Of a stretch of DNA of 64,000 nucleotides, positions 27,909 to 38,028 are shown piece by piece (position 1 is the first letter of the stretch; the number at the start of each line of letters is the position of its first letter). Source of the DNA: JAGVSR01 sp963708775 (GTDB lineage: Bacteria; Pseudomonadota; Alphaproteobacteria; Rhizobiales; Hyphomicrobiaceae); NCBI GenBank assembly GCA_963708775.1, contig CAVPTI010000010.1, forward strand, positions 440,875 through 504,874, given 5' to 3'. The position numbers were made by a program, and so were the translations under genes. The notes beneath the pieces were generated by a model. That model saw only the letters and a program-made list of their open reading frames with translations, was not told the origin of the DNA and did not search any database.

Positions 27909-28646
27909 ATGAACCATGGTGTTTTCGAAAAGAACTCGCTCATCCTTCTGATCGGCATTCTGATCGTCGTTTCGATCGGCGGCATTGTGCAGATCGCACC
28001 TCTCTTCATGCTCTCTTCGACCATCGAAAAGGTTGAGGGCATGCGGCCCTACTCTCCGCTGGAGCAGGCGGGCCGGGATATCTACGTCCGCGAGGGATGC
28101 TACAACTGCCACAGCCAGATGATCCGCTCGCTCCGCGACGAGGTGGAGCGCTACGGTCACTACTCGCTGGCGGCCGAGAGCATGTACGACCATCCGTTCC
28201 AGTGGTCGTCGAAGCGTACGGGCCCCGATCTCGCCCGCATCGGCGGCAAATACTCGGATGCCTGGCACACCGACCACATGCGTTACCCGAAGTCGGTGGT
28301 TCCAGCGTCCATCATGCCGGCCTATCCGCACCTCGAAGCGACACCGCTCGACTACGCGAACATCCAAGACAAGCTGAAAACGCTTCAGCTGGTCGGCGTC
28401 CCCTACACGGATGAGATGATCGCCAAGGCTGCTGCCGATGTCGAAGCGCAGATCGCGCCCGACACTGACGCCGCCAAGGAACTGGTCGCGCGGTATCCGA
28501 AGGCTCAGGTGCGCAAGTTCGACGGTCAGTCGCCCGGCGAAGGCGTCAAGCCGACCGAGCTGGATGCGCTCGTTGCCTATCTCCAGATGCTCGGCACGCT
28601 CGTCGACTTCACGAAGTTTGACGCCAGCGGTCCGAACCTGCGCTGA
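27909..28646 (+). CDS. ccoO: Cytochrome cbb3 oxidase subunit II (mono-heme cytochrome c)
   Basis: The 245-residue protein has one N-terminal membrane helix (SLILLIGILIVVSIGGIVQIAPL) and one c-type heme motif in REGCYNCHSQMIR at about residue 60-72. The later Met region lies around MRYPKSVVPASIMPAYPHL. It carries electrons from CcoP to CcoN. An AAGGA ribosome site precedes the ATG. Confidence 0.96.
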   Translation: MNHGVFEKNSLILLIGILIVVSIGGIVQIAPLFMLSSTIEKVEGMRPYSPLEQAGRDIYVREGCYNCHSQMIRSLRDEVERYGHYSLAAESMYDHPFQWSSKRTGPDLARIGGKYSDAWHTDHMRYPKSVVPASIMPAYPHLEATPLDYANIQDKLKTLQLVGVPYTDEMIAKAAADVEAQIAPDTDAAKELVARYPKAQVRKFDGQSPGEGVKPTELDALVAYLQMLGTLVDFTKFDASGPNLR

Positions 28647-28660
28647 GGAGGTAAGCAATC

Positions 28661-28828
28661 ATGACGTATCAGGATGCACAGGTCTGGTCGCAGCTGGCCG
28701 CACTGGTGATCTTTTTGAGCCTTGCCGTCGGCATCGCCATCTACACCTTCCGGCCCGCGAACAAGGCCAAGTTCGAGCGGGCGGCGCAATTGCCGCTCCT
28801 GTCCGACAACGATGAAACGGTGAATTGA
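28661..28828 (+). CDS. ccoQ: Cytochrome cbb3 oxidase subunit CcoQ
   Basis: The 55-residue protein has a single membrane helix (WSQLAALVIFLSLAVGIAIYTF) followed by the typical cytoplasmic tail RPANKAKFERAAQLPLL. It lies between ccoO and ccoP with GAGGAGG 8 bases before the ATG. CcoQ stabilises the assembled oxidase. Confidence 0.93.
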   Translation: MTYQDAQVWSQLAALVIFLSLAVGIAIYTFRPANKAKFERAAQLPLLSDNDETVN

Positions 28829-28830
28829 CC

Positions 28831-29706
28831 ATGGCTGGGCACAAGCATATCGACGAGGTCACGGGCGTTGAAACGACCGGACACGTCTGGGACAACGATC
28901 TTTGCGAATTGAACAAGCCACTGCCGCGGTGGTGGTTGTACGTCTTCTATGCGTGCTGCATATGGGCGTTCGGCTACTGGATGGTCTATCCGGCATGGCC
29001 GACACTCAACGGCTACACGCAAGGTTATCTGGGCTATAGCCAGCGTGCCCAGGTCATGTCCGATGTGAAGGAAGCCAAGGCCGCGCAGGAAACGTATCGC
29101 CAAGGCATCGCCAACGCCGCGATCACCGACGTTAAGGGCAAAGAAGACCTGTTCCAGTTCGCACTTGCCGGCGGCGCGGCAGCTTTCGGTGACAATTGCT
29201 CGGGTTGCCACGGCCGCGGCGCACAGGGTGCGGTGGGCTATCCCAACCTGAACGACGACGACTGGATCTGGGGCGGCTCGCTCGAACAGATCGAGAAGTC
29301 CATCGCGTACGGCATCCGCAACGGCCATGAGCAGGCCCACGCGACACCGATGCCGCGCTTTGGCCTCGATGGCATCCTTGAACCGGCCGCGATCTCTGAC
29401 GTCGCCAACTATGTCCGTTCGATTTCCGGGACGGAACAGGTCGACACTGCCGCCGCCGAACGCGGCAAGGCAACGTTCGCAGAGCAGTGCGCGGCGTGCC
29501 ATGGCGAGGACGCCAAGGGCAACCAGGAGATGGGTGCGCCCAACCTGTCCGACGCGATCTGGCTCTACGGCAACTCGCAGGACGCCGTCACGCAGAGCAT
29601 CGTCACCGGCCGTGGTGGCGCCATGCCCGCGTGGTCCACGCGTCTGGATCCGGTGACGGTCAAGATGCTCGCGCTTTACGTACACTCTCTAGGTGGTGGC
29701 AAATAG
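28831..29706 (+). CDS. ccoP: Cytochrome cbb3 oxidase subunit III (di-heme cytochrome c)
   Basis: The 291-residue protein has the CcoP N-terminal domain (HIDEVTGVETTGHVWDNDL, then the helix WWLYVFYACCIWAFGYWMV) and two heme c motifs, CSGCH at about residue 124 and CAACH at about 221. It accepts electrons for the oxidase at the periplasmic face. The ATG 2 bases after the ccoQ stop is used. An earlier in-frame TTG is less likely. Confidence 0.96.
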   Translation: MAGHKHIDEVTGVETTGHVWDNDLCELNKPLPRWWLYVFYACCIWAFGYWMVYPAWPTLNGYTQGYLGYSQRAQVMSDVKEAKAAQETYRQGIANAAITDVKGKEDLFQFALAGGAAAFGDNCSGCHGRGAQGAVGYPNLNDDDWIWGGSLEQIEKSIAYGIRNGHEQAHATPMPRFGLDGILEPAAISDVANYVRSISGTEQVDTAAAERGKATFAEQCAACHGEDAKGNQEMGAPNLSDAIWLYGNSQDAVTQSIVTGRGGAMPAWSTRLDPVTVKMLALYVHSLGGGK

Positions 29707-29758
29707 TCACGATCCAAGGCGTGCCTGACGCATTGCGGAGACGAGGAAGGCTCCGAAT

Positions 29759-31300
29759 ATGAACAGTATGGATCCCTCCACGAAGTTCACTCCAGATGAC
29801 TTCCTCGTCGAGGCCGCGCCCGGTGTGGTGCGGCACGACGTGGACGCGGTGCGCCAGCCGAAGGCGAAGAAAGCCGCGGGGGCCGATGCTCAGGCCGGAA
29901 GCTGGGCCGCCAAGCCGAACATCTATCCGAAACTGGCGCGCGGGACGTTCCGCAACGCCAAGTGGATCGTGATGCTCGTGACGCTTGGCATCTATTACGT
30001 GCTGCCCTGGATCCGCTTTGATCGCGGCGGCGGTCTGCCGGATCAATTCTTCCTGATCGATTTCGCCAATCAGCGTCTGCTGCTCGGGCCCCTCGAAATC
30101 TGGGCGCAGGAATTCTACTACGTCACCGGGCTGCTGATCATCTCTGCGCTCGGCCTCTTTCTTGTCACCTCCGTGGCCGGCCGAGTTTGGTGCGGCTATG
30201 CCTGTCCGCAAACCGTGTGGACCGATCTCATGATCGCAGTCGAGCGCTTCTGGCAAGGTGACCGCAACGCCCATATGCGGCTAGACCAATCGCCGTGGAC
30301 GTTCGAAAAAATTTGGAAGAAGACCGCCACCCATATCACCTGGCTTTTGATCGGTCTGCTGACCGGCGGCGCGCTCGTCTTCTATTTCCGCGACGCCCCC
30401 ACGCTCGCACAAGAACTGCTGACCGGCACCGCGCCGACAGTCGCTTATGTATTCGTCGGCATCTTCGCGCTCTCGACTTACTTGCTCGGCGGCATCGCCC
30501 GCGAGCAAGTCTGCATTTACATGTGCCCATGGCCCCGAATTCAAGGCGCCATGCTCGATCATGATAGTCTCTGGATTGCCTACCGCGATGTCCGCGGCGA
30601 ACCGCGCGCCCCGCATAAAAAGGGCCAGGCCTGGGATGGCCGCGGTGATTGCGTTGACTGCAAAGCCTGCGTCGCCGTTTGCCCGATGGGGATCGATATC
30701 CGCAACGGACCACAACTCGAATGCATCCAGTGCGGACTCTGCATCGATGCCTGCGATGACATCATGGATAAGGTCGGCCGTCCGCGCGGCCTGATCGCCT
30801 ACACCACCGAACGTAATCAGGCGACAGCGACCACAGGACCGCGCGACGGCTTGCGCCTCATTCGGCCGCGCACCATCCTCTACTCTGTCGCAATCGCGAT
30901 TGCCGCCGGTCTAATGGTCTGGGCAATGCTGAGTCGCTCCAGCATCGATGTCAGCGTCCTGCCAGATCGCAATCCGCTGTTCGTGAAGCTTTCCGACGGC
31001 GGAATTCGCAACGGCTACACGGTGAAGCTCGTCAACAAGCATCAGGTCCCGCGCCGCTTCAAGATCGAGCTGACCGGCATCGACGGTCTGACGACAACCA
31101 TTGTGGGTCACGACGACGCCACCGCTCCGATTGAAGTCGCCCCCTCGAACGTCAAGGCCCTGAAGGTGTTCGCCGCCCTGCCGCGCGAGAAGGCCAGAGC
31201 CCTGGCCTCAGATTCCGCGCCCGTGACCCTCACAGTGACCGAAGTCGACGGCAATGCATCTTCAAGCCGTGATACAAGCTTCCGGAGCCCCGGCCCATGA
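29759..31300 (+). CDS. ccoG: Cytochrome c oxidase accessory protein CcoG (FixG), polyferredoxin
   Basis: The 513-residue membrane protein has several helices, a CGYACPQTVWTD motif at about 145, two [4Fe-4S] clusters in CVDCKACVAVCPMGID and CIQCGLCIDACDD at about 297-340, and a C-terminal immunoglobulin-like domain. CcoG is thought to reduce copper for cbb3 oxidase assembly. Its stop overlaps the ccoH start by 4 bases. Confidence 0.94.
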   Translation: MNSMDPSTKFTPDDFLVEAAPGVVRHDVDAVRQPKAKKAAGADAQAGSWAAKPNIYPKLARGTFRNAKWIVMLVTLGIYYVLPWIRFDRGGGLPDQFFLIDFANQRLLLGPLEIWAQEFYYVTGLLIISALGLFLVTSVAGRVWCGYACPQTVWTDLMIAVERFWQGDRNAHMRLDQSPWTFEKIWKKTATHITWLLIGLLTGGALVFYFRDAPTLAQELLTGTAPTVAYVFVGIFALSTYLLGGIAREQVCIYMCPWPRIQGAMLDHDSLWIAYRDVRGEPRAPHKKGQAWDGRGDCVDCKACVAVCPMGIDIRNGPQLECIQCGLCIDACDDIMDKVGRPRGLIAYTTERNQATATTGPRDGLRLIRPRTILYSVAIAIAAGLMVWAMLSRSSIDVSVLPDRNPLFVKLSDGGIRNGYTVKLVNKHQVPRRFKIELTGIDGLTTTIVGHDDATAPIEVAPSNVKALKVFAALPREKARALASDSAPVTLTVTEVDGNASSSRDTSFRSPGP

Positions 31301-31863
31301 CCGCAAACGCCACCACCGCCAGTGCCGGCCCGCTCAGTCTCACGCAATCTACAACCGGCGGACCCACCCTGAAAAAGCGCATGCCCAAGGAAATCACCGG
31401 CCGTCATGTCCTATTTACGATGCTCGGCTTCTTCGCCGTCATCATCGCCACCGACTCATGGCTGGTCTACAAAGCTGTCTCCACGTTCGGCGGCATTGAA
31501 ACGCAGGATGCGTACCGCAAGGGCCTAGCCTACAACGATCGCATTGCCGAGGAACGTGCTCAAGCGGCGCTTGGCTGGACGAAGGATGCGCGGCTGGAGA
31601 ACAACGACCTGCGCGTCAGCATCCGCGACAAAGATCAGAAAGGTGTCCGCAACCTGCAGATCACCGCGCTGCTCGGACGCCCTGCCACCAATTCCAATGA
31701 TCGCATCCTCAAGCTCACCGAAATAGCGGCGGGCGAATACATGGCCACCGTCGGCACTCTGGAAGCCGGCAACTGGGTCGCCACCATGGAAGCCCGCGAA
31801 GCGCTGAGTGGCAGTGATCGCGTCGTTTACCAGTCGAAGGTACGTCTATGGAAGGCGCCGTAA
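31297..31863 (+). CDS. ccoH: cbb3 oxidase assembly protein CcoH (FixH)
   Basis: The 188-residue protein has one membrane helix (HVLFTMLGFFAVIIATDSWLVYKA) and a periplasmic FixH domain (FGGIETQDAYRKGLAYNDRIAEERAQ at about 65). It works with CcoI in maturation of the oxidase. It overlaps ccoG by 4 bases and ccoI by 16 bases, so the genes are translationally coupled. Confidence 0.9.
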   Translation: MTANATTASAGPLSLTQSTTGGPTLKKRMPKEITGRHVLFTMLGFFAVIIATDSWLVYKAVSTFGGIETQDAYRKGLAYNDRIAEERAQAALGWTKDARLENNDLRVSIRDKDQKGVRNLQITALLGRPATNSNDRILKLTEIAAGEYMATVGTLEAGNWVATMEAREALSGSDRVVYQSKVRLWKAP

Positions 31864-34074
31864 CGACGGCCGCAATCGACAACGTGGCCGCGGATGGGGC
31901 GGCTGTCGTTCCTGCGCGCGAAACGCAAGTTTTCACCGCACCCGAGATCATGTGCGGCGGCTGTCTGAAAACCATTGAGTCCACGCTTGCCGACACACCG
32001 GGCGTATTCAACGCTCGCGCCAATCTTAGCGCGCGTCGCGTCACTGTTACGTTCGATCCCGCCGTCACATCGCCTGAAATCGTCATCGCGGCCATAAAGG
32101 GCGCCGGCTTCTCGGCTGCGCCGCTCATCGAAGGCCGCGACGAGGTCCACGCCGCCCGCGTCAGCGAACTGATGCCGCGCGTCGGCGTCGCCGGCTTTGC
32201 CGCCGCCAACATCATGCTGCTTTCGGTCTCCGTCTGGTCCGGCCACGCGTCGGACATGGACGACAGCATGAAGACGCTATTCCACTGGATTTCGGCACTC
32301 ATCGCTCTCCCCGCGATCGCCTACGCCGGGCAGCCGTTCTTCAAGTCAGCCTATGCGGCCCTCAGCGCCCGCCGCCTCAACATGGACGTGCCGATTTCGC
32401 TCGGCATCACGCTCGCCACCGCGATGAGCTTCGTCCAGACCATGCGCGGCACCGATCAGGTCTATTTCGACGCGGCCGCGATGCTTGTCTTCTTCCTGCT
32501 CATCGGCCGCCTCCTGGATGAAAGCATGCGCGCCCGCACGCGCAGCGCCGCCGAGAACTTGATGAGCCTTAAGGCGCTCACAGCCACGATCCTCGATAAA
32601 GACGGCTCGGTCCGCCAGATCCCCTCGCGCAATCTCGAGCCCGGCATGACGATGATCATTGCTGCCGGCGAACGCATTGCCGCCGATGGCATTGTCGTCG
32701 ATGGCACGAGTGAGATCGACGAAAGCCTCATCACTGGCGAAACCCTGCCGAAGGCGGTCAGCCGCGGCACGCGCGTCCACGCCGGCACCCTCAATGCCGC
32801 CAGCCCCTTGCGCGTTGAAACCACCGCCACCGAAGACAACACCCTTCTGGCGGAACTCTCTCGTCTTATGCTCGCCGGCGAACAGACGCGCGGCCGCTAC
32901 GTCCGGCTTGCTGATCGAGCAGCCCGCCTCTACGCCCCCGCCGTCCATCTGCTCGGCCTCTCGACGCTGATAGGCTGGCTCGTCACGGGCCACGGTTGGG
33001 AGGTGGCGCTCACAAACGCCATCGCGGTCCTCATCATCACCTGCCCCTGCGCTTTGGCGCTGGCCGTCCCCGCCGTCCAGGTCGCCGCCATCAGCCGCCT
33101 CTTCGGCCAGGGCGTTCTCGTGAAAGCCGCCGACGGGTTGGAGCGTCTCTCGGAAGTCGATACCATCGTCTTCGACAAAACAGGCACGCTCAGCCTCGGC
33201 GAACCTTCGCTTGCTCTCGACCAGCCGATCGACGCCGATGTTCTCGCTCGCGCCGCCGGCCTCGCGGTTATGAGCCGGCATCCCTACGCTCAGGCCATGG
33301 TGCGCGCCGCTCGCGCCCGTGGCATCGCTTTTGAGCCCCAGTTGGGCGTCACGGAAATCCCAGGCTCCGGCCTCTCGCTGGCCACGCCCGAAGGCGAAGA
33401 GCGACTGGGCTCGGCCCTCTTCACGGGAGTCACAGTCACCGACCCGCGCCAAGCTGCATCGCTGTGGTATGCGCGCCCGGGCCGCGCTGCCATTGGCTTC
33501 CGCTTCGAAGATCGTCTGCGCAGTGATGCGCCCGAAACCATCGCAGCCCTGCAAGCCGCCGGCTACAACATTGAAATTCTATCCGGCGATCGCCCCGACG
33601 CCGTCGCCGATGCCGCCACCGCGCTTGGCGTCGCTCTCTTCAAGGGCGGGGTTCGCCCTGATGAGAAACTCGCGCGTCTCGCAGCCCTGAAGCAGCAAGG
33701 TCGCTCTCGCACTGATGGTCGGCGACGGCCTGAATGACGCCCCCGCGCTCGCCGCTGGCCACGCCTCGATGTCACCGTCCGCCGCCGCCGACATCTCTCA
33801 AAACGCAGCCGATGCGGTGTTCCAGGGCGAAAAGCTCGGGGCCGTGGTCGAAACCCTGAAGGTCGCCCGCCGCGCGCATCGGATGGCGCTGGAAAACTTC
33901 GGCATCGCCATCCTCTACAACATTGCCTTCGTCCCCATGGCCGTTATGGGCTATGTTACGCCACTCCTCGCGGCGATCGCGATGTCCACCTCGTCGATCC
34001 TCGTGACCGGCAATGCACTGCGCCTGCGCTCGATGAAGCTGAAGCTCGACCGTGTCGCAGGCAAACAAGAGTAG
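31848..34074 (+). pseudogene. ccoI: Copper-exporting P-type ATPase CcoI (FixI), frameshifted near the C-terminus
   Basis: This CopA2-type ATPase of about 740 residues supplies copper for cbb3 assembly. Seen in order are the metal-binding domain EIMCGGCLKTIES, the actuator DESLITGETLPKAV, the ion-binding CPCALALAVPAV and the phosphorylation motif DKTGTLSLGE. The hinge MVGDGLNDAPALAAGHASM and the last helices follow in the next frame, which ends at 34074. One extra base between 33690 and 33705 (around AAGCAGCAAGG) causes the break. The first frame otherwise stops at 33737. All domains survive on both sides, and the downstream genes are intact. Confidence 0.9.
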
Positions 34075-34080
34075 GCTTCG

Positions 34081-34257
34081 ATGACATCACTTGCCTGGCT
34101 CATTCCTGCCGCGTTGTTTCTTGGCCTCCTCGGTCTGGCAGCTTTTCTGTGGGCTCTGAAAAACGGTCAGTTCGAGGATCTCGAAGGTGCCGGCTGGCGC
34201 GCCATCGATGACGCCCCGCCTGGCCCGCAAGGCAAGTCCAAACCCGAGCCAGACTGA
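34081..34257 (+). CDS. ccoS: cbb3 oxidase maturation protein CcoS
   Basis: The 58-residue protein has one membrane helix (LIPAALFLGLLGLAAFLWAL) and the diagnostic KNGQFEDLEGAGWRAIDD. CcoS is needed for heme/copper cofactor insertion. It starts 6 bases after ccoI. Its stop codon lies inside a 17-bp tandem repeat. Confidence 0.93.
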   Translation: MTSLAWLIPAALFLGLLGLAAFLWALKNGQFEDLEGAGWRAIDDAPPGPQGKSKPEPD

Positions 34258-34285
34258 GTGTAATGGACGACTGAGTGTAATGGAC
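34252..34285 (+). repeat. 17-bp perfect tandem duplication at the ccoS / SafE-like gene junction
   Basis: The unit GACTGAGTGTAATGGAC occurs twice without a gap (34252-34268 and 34269-34285). The first copy holds the ccoS stop and an ATG that is followed at once by a stop (ATG GAC GAC TGA). The second copy provides the true start of the next gene. Neither protein is altered. Confidence 0.95.
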
Positions 34286-34972
34286 GGCACCGAGATCACA
34301 TTCCTGGGCGGCTTGGTGCTGGGTCTTGCAAGTACCCTGCACTGCAGCGCCATGTGCGGTGGGATCTCCTGCAGCGCCCTGCTCTCGCTCTCTCCGCAGT
34401 CTGGCTGGGATCGGGTCCGTTACGCCGTTCTTCTGAACCTCGGCCGCATCTTGGCCTACGCCGCGCTTGGCATTGCCGCCGCGCTCATCGGTTCGGCCAT
34501 CATCAAGCCCGAGACGACGATGAACTATCGCGTCTTGCAGTACATCGGCGCCGTGGTCCTCATGTGGACCGGACTATCGATGGCTGGAATGATGCCGCGC
34601 TTCGCTCTACTCGACGGCGCTATGACACGCCTCTCCGGTTCCGTCGCGACGATCACGCGGCCGCTACAAGGTACCGCCGCGGCTCCGCTTGCCTTGGGCG
34701 CCATCTGGGGTCTGAACCCCTGCCCGATGGTCTACGCTGCCCTCTTCACGGCGACGCTCACCGCTTCTCCCTGGGGCGGCTTCTCTGTCATGGCCGGCTT
34801 CGGCCTGGGAACACTTCCCGGCGTGCTCGTCGCGGGTCTCGGCCTTGCATCCCTGCGGGGTATCGAAAAGAGCCGCGCGATCCAGATTGCTGCCGGCCTG
34901 ATCATCGCAATCGTCGGGTTCGCCTCACTCTATATTCCGGCCGCCCATATCGCCGCCTGGTGCCTGACCTGA
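34280..34972 (+). CDS. SafE/TauE-like membrane protein of the cbb3 cluster (copper-related)
   Basis: The 230-residue protein has about six membrane helices and the motif LHCSAMCGGISCSALL at about residue 17-32, typical of the DsbD/SafE-like family often found next to ccoGHIS. It is probably involved in copper or thiol handling for oxidase maturation (inference from context). The start at ATG 34280 lies in the second copy of the tandem repeat. Confidence 0.85.
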   Translation: MDGTEITFLGGLVLGLASTLHCSAMCGGISCSALLSLSPQSGWDRVRYAVLLNLGRILAYAALGIAAALIGSAIIKPETTMNYRVLQYIGAVVLMWTGLSMAGMMPRFALLDGAMTRLSGSVATITRPLQGTAAAPLALGAIWGLNPCPMVYAALFTATLTASPWGGFSVMAGFGLGTLPGVLVAGLGLASLRGIEKSRAIQIAAGLIIAIVGFASLYIPAAHIAAWCLT

Positions 34973-35028
34973 ATGTGATGGCCACGGAGGGGGTGGAACT
35001 TATCCGTCGGCCCGACCATATTGCGTCC

Positions 35029-36519
35029 ATGGATGCTTCCCCGGCCTGCTGATCCCGTTCGACAACTCCTATGCCCGCCTGCCGGAGCGCTTCTACGCGC
35101 GCGTGCAACCGACCGCCGTTGCAACCCCCAGCCTGATCCGCGTCAACGAAGCCTTGGCACTTGAACTTGGCATCGATCCGCAAGCGCTGGCCTCGCCGGA
35201 AGGCGTCGCCGTCCTCGCCGGCAACCGCATCGCCGACGGCAGCGACCCCATCGCCATGGCCTACGCCGGACACCAGTTCGGGAACTTCGTCCCGCAACTG
35301 GGCGACGGCCGCGCCATCCTCATCGGTGAAGTCGTGGACACGATCAGGCACACGCCGCGACATACACTTGAAGGGTGCGGGACGTACTCCGTTCTCGCGT
35401 ATGGGCGACGGCCGCGCTGCGCTGGGCCCTGTTTTGCGCGAATACATTGTCAGCGAGGCCTTCGCCGCGCTCGGTATTCCGACGACGCGGGCGCTGGCCG
35501 CCGTCATCACAGGCGAGTGGGTCTATCGCGAAACGCCGCTCCCCGGTGCGATCCTCGCGCGTGTCGCATCCAGCCACATCCGCGTCGGCACGTTCCAGTT
35601 CTTCGCCGCCCGTAAGGACGCGGACGCCATCCGCACGCTGGCCGACTACACCATCGCCCGACACTATCCCGATCTCGCCGACAGCCCGGAAAAATACCGC
35701 GGGCTGCTGTCCGCGCTCGTGGCCCGGCAGGCAAACTTGATCGCCCAATGGATGCACGTCGGCTTCATCCACGGCGTCATGAACACCGACAACACCTCGG
35801 TCGCCGGCGAAACCATCGACTTCGGCCCCTGCGCCTTCATGGATACCTACCATCCCTCGACCGTCTTCTCGTCCATTGACCAGGGCGGCCGCTACGCCTT
35901 CGCCAATCAGCCGGCCATTGCCAACTGGAACCTCGTCCGCTTTGCCGAAACGCTGCTTCCCTTGCTCGGCGACACGCAAGAAGAAGCCGTCGCTGCCGCT
36001 CAAGAACGCATCGACGCCTTTGGCGCCCTGTTCCAAACGGCGATTGCCGACGGCTACGCGACGAAACTCGGTCTGACGAACCGGACGCCGGACGACATCG
36101 CTTTGATCCAGGATTTTCTAACCGTCATGGCCAATGGAGAGGCCGACTTCACGCTCACCTTCCGCGCCCTCTCGGACGCAGCCGACACCACGGACAAGGA
36201 ACGCGAACTACGCGCGCTCTTCACCGAAACAGCTCCGCTCGACGATTGGCTCGCCCGCTGGCGGCAGCGACTGGAAAAGGAATCGCGCCCTCCATCGGCA
36301 AATCGCCACTGCGATGCGCGCGGTGAACCCAGTCATCATCCCGCGCAACCATCAGATCGAAGCGGCAATCAAAGCCGCCGTGTCGAGCAATGATCTCGGC
36401 CCATTCCACCGGCTTGTCGATGAACTCGCGCGGCCCTTCGACGACCGGTCTGGCATCGACGATCTGAAACTGCCGCCAAACCCGAAGAGGTTGTGCACGC
36501 GACCTTCTGCGGAACCTGA
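35029..36519 (+). pseudogene. selO: Protein adenylyltransferase SelO (YdiU), multiple frameshifts
   Basis: The recognisable SelO sequence runs over three frames. The N-terminal part (IPFDNSYARLPERFYARV, then AYAGHQFGNFVPQLGDGRA) is in one frame to about 35350. RRDIHLKGAGRTPFSRMGDGRA through the active-site region FIHGVMNTDNTSVAGETIDFGPCAFMD is in a second frame to about 36290. VNPVIIPRNHQIEAAIKAAV is in a third frame to about 36475. The end EEVVHATFCGT then returns to the second frame. SelO transfers AMP to proteins in redox stress. The start is unclear; ATG 35029 is quickly followed by a stop. With at least three breaks this may be true decay. Confidence 0.8.
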
Positions 36520-36522
36520 TCC

Positions 36523-37959
36523 TCAGCCGCTCCTGGCAACCGCGCGGCGCCACTTGCGCGGAGCAACAAGGTAGCCAACGTGCCCACCACTGCGCCGGCG
36601 CACGTCTTCCAGAAAATCGAACACCTCTCGCGGATGCAGCGGCTTGCCCTCCGCTGCAATCCGCACCCGCTCCTGATGCTGGATCTCTTCCAGCAGCGGC
36701 TGCGCCGTCTTTTGCAGCATGACGATCGTCGCAATCGTCCGCCGGGGCATATGCGGTGGAATGCGCGCAAACTGATTGGCAACGAGGTCCTGCACACGCC
36801 GCGATAGCTTGGTCGAGAAGCGTCCGAGCCATGCGATCAGCCGAATGCTGAAGTCCTCATGGAAGCGATAGCCATGGACCTCCATCCACTCGAATAGCTT
36901 CGTCATGATCATGTCTTGATGCCGGACCTGCGCCGTAAACCGATAGTCCTGCCACTCGGCCACGACATCGAACGCTGGCTCGATTTCCAGATCACCGGGG
37001 GCGAACGACTCGTCAGCCGTCACGCCAATGCGCTTGTAGAACGCTTTGTTGGCTGCGCTGAACCGCGTGAGAAACGCCGGCAACCGCAGTTTGCCCTCGC
37101 TCGCGTCCTCATACGCAATCCTCACGAGCTTCGAACAGAACAGCCTGTTGGAGGGCCCCAGCCGCATGGAAAAATCATACAGGATCGGCGTGCCGCTTTC
37201 GAGCGACCGCTTCACATGATCATGGATGAGTTTTGCAGCCCGCGCCGCTAGTTCCGGATCGCGGTGGCGGAACAGCACGGCGCGCGCGATCCCATGCTCG
37301 AGCACGCTTTTGAGCGGCTTGATGACTGCGCCTTCTTCGATCAGCGCTTCGACGATCGAGCCGCGCCCCTGGTCATCCACATGCACGATCGCCGCGTGGC
37401 TGAATTGGCTGTCCACGTCACCGATCCGCGCAATCGCCGCGCTGTTGTTCTTCGTGCCGCGCATCAGGATGACATCGCCTGAGCGAAAGGCGAGCGACTG
37501 CCCGCTGTCGAAAGCCGGATGAACGAACGTGTTGTAGGATTGCTCGCTGAACGCGCGATGCGCCGGATCCCCGTCGGCGGCGATCAGATAATCCCAGTGC
37601 ACCTCGCCCGCCATGTCGGACGCATATCGAAGGACCCGCAGCGTATCGCGCACCGCATGCTGTGCCTCGCGCGTCATCAGTCCGCGCGCATGCCAATCCG
37701 TAACCCGGTCGCGAATGATGCTGCGAATAAGAAACATCTCGCTCATGACCAGCGGCGCCACCGCTTTGATGTCCGCGCGTGAATATCGAGCCAGATCGCG
37801 CTCATGCACGTCGTTGTAAATGCGCGAGACATTTCGGACGATGTCGTCCGATGTCGAAACCGGCGCCTCGGCGAGACCACGCAGCTCGGCCAGGTCACGA
37901 ACGATCTCGTCTTCCATCAAAGCTGGCGCCACGTTACTTCCCCTACCCGTCCCGGCCAT
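36523..37959 (-). CDS. YiiX/YebB-like permuted papain-fold (NlpC/P60 superfamily) protein
   Basis: The up to 478-residue protein has a helical N-terminus (1-150) and a permuted papain-like core. The core contains FRSGDVILMRG at about 158-168, a His in FSHAAIVHV at about 188, and a Cys in RLFCSKLVRIAYEDAS at about 275. A further helical C-terminal 200 residues follow. Relatives cleave amide or ester bonds, sometimes on lipids or peptidoglycan; the substrate here is unknown. No signal peptide is seen. The start is uncertain: GTG 37932 after AGGGGA, or ATG 37917 (MEDEIVRDL), are alternatives. It converges with selO, 3 bp apart. Confidence 0.78.
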   Translation of the reverse strand: MAGTGRGSNVAPALMEDEIVRDLAELRGLAEAPVSTSDDIVRNVSRIYNDVHERDLARYSRADIKAVAPLVMSEMFLIRSIIRDRVTDWHARGLMTREAQHAVRDTLRVLRYASDMAGEVHWDYLIAADGDPAHRAFSEQSYNTFVHPAFDSGQSLAFRSGDVILMRGTKNNSAAIARIGDVDSQFSHAAIVHVDDQGRGSIVEALIEEGAVIKPLKSVLEHGIARAVLFRHRDPELAARAAKLIHDHVKRSLESGTPILYDFSMRLGPSNRLFCSKLVRIAYEDASEGKLRLPAFLTRFSAANKAFYKRIGVTADESFAPGDLEIEPAFDVVAEWQDYRFTAQVRHQDMIMTKLFEWMEVHGYRFHEDFSIRLIAWLGRFSTKLSRRVQDLVANQFARIPPHMPRRTIATIVMLQKTAQPLLEEIQHQERVRIAAEGKPLHPREVFDFLEDVRRRSGGHVGYLVAPRKWRRAVARSG

Positions 37960-38028
37960 CGCATCTCGCGCGCGCTTCAGCCGGGCACATGTAAGTGCCC
38001 GCGCCTCACTCTGAAGGCAAGCAGGTCC

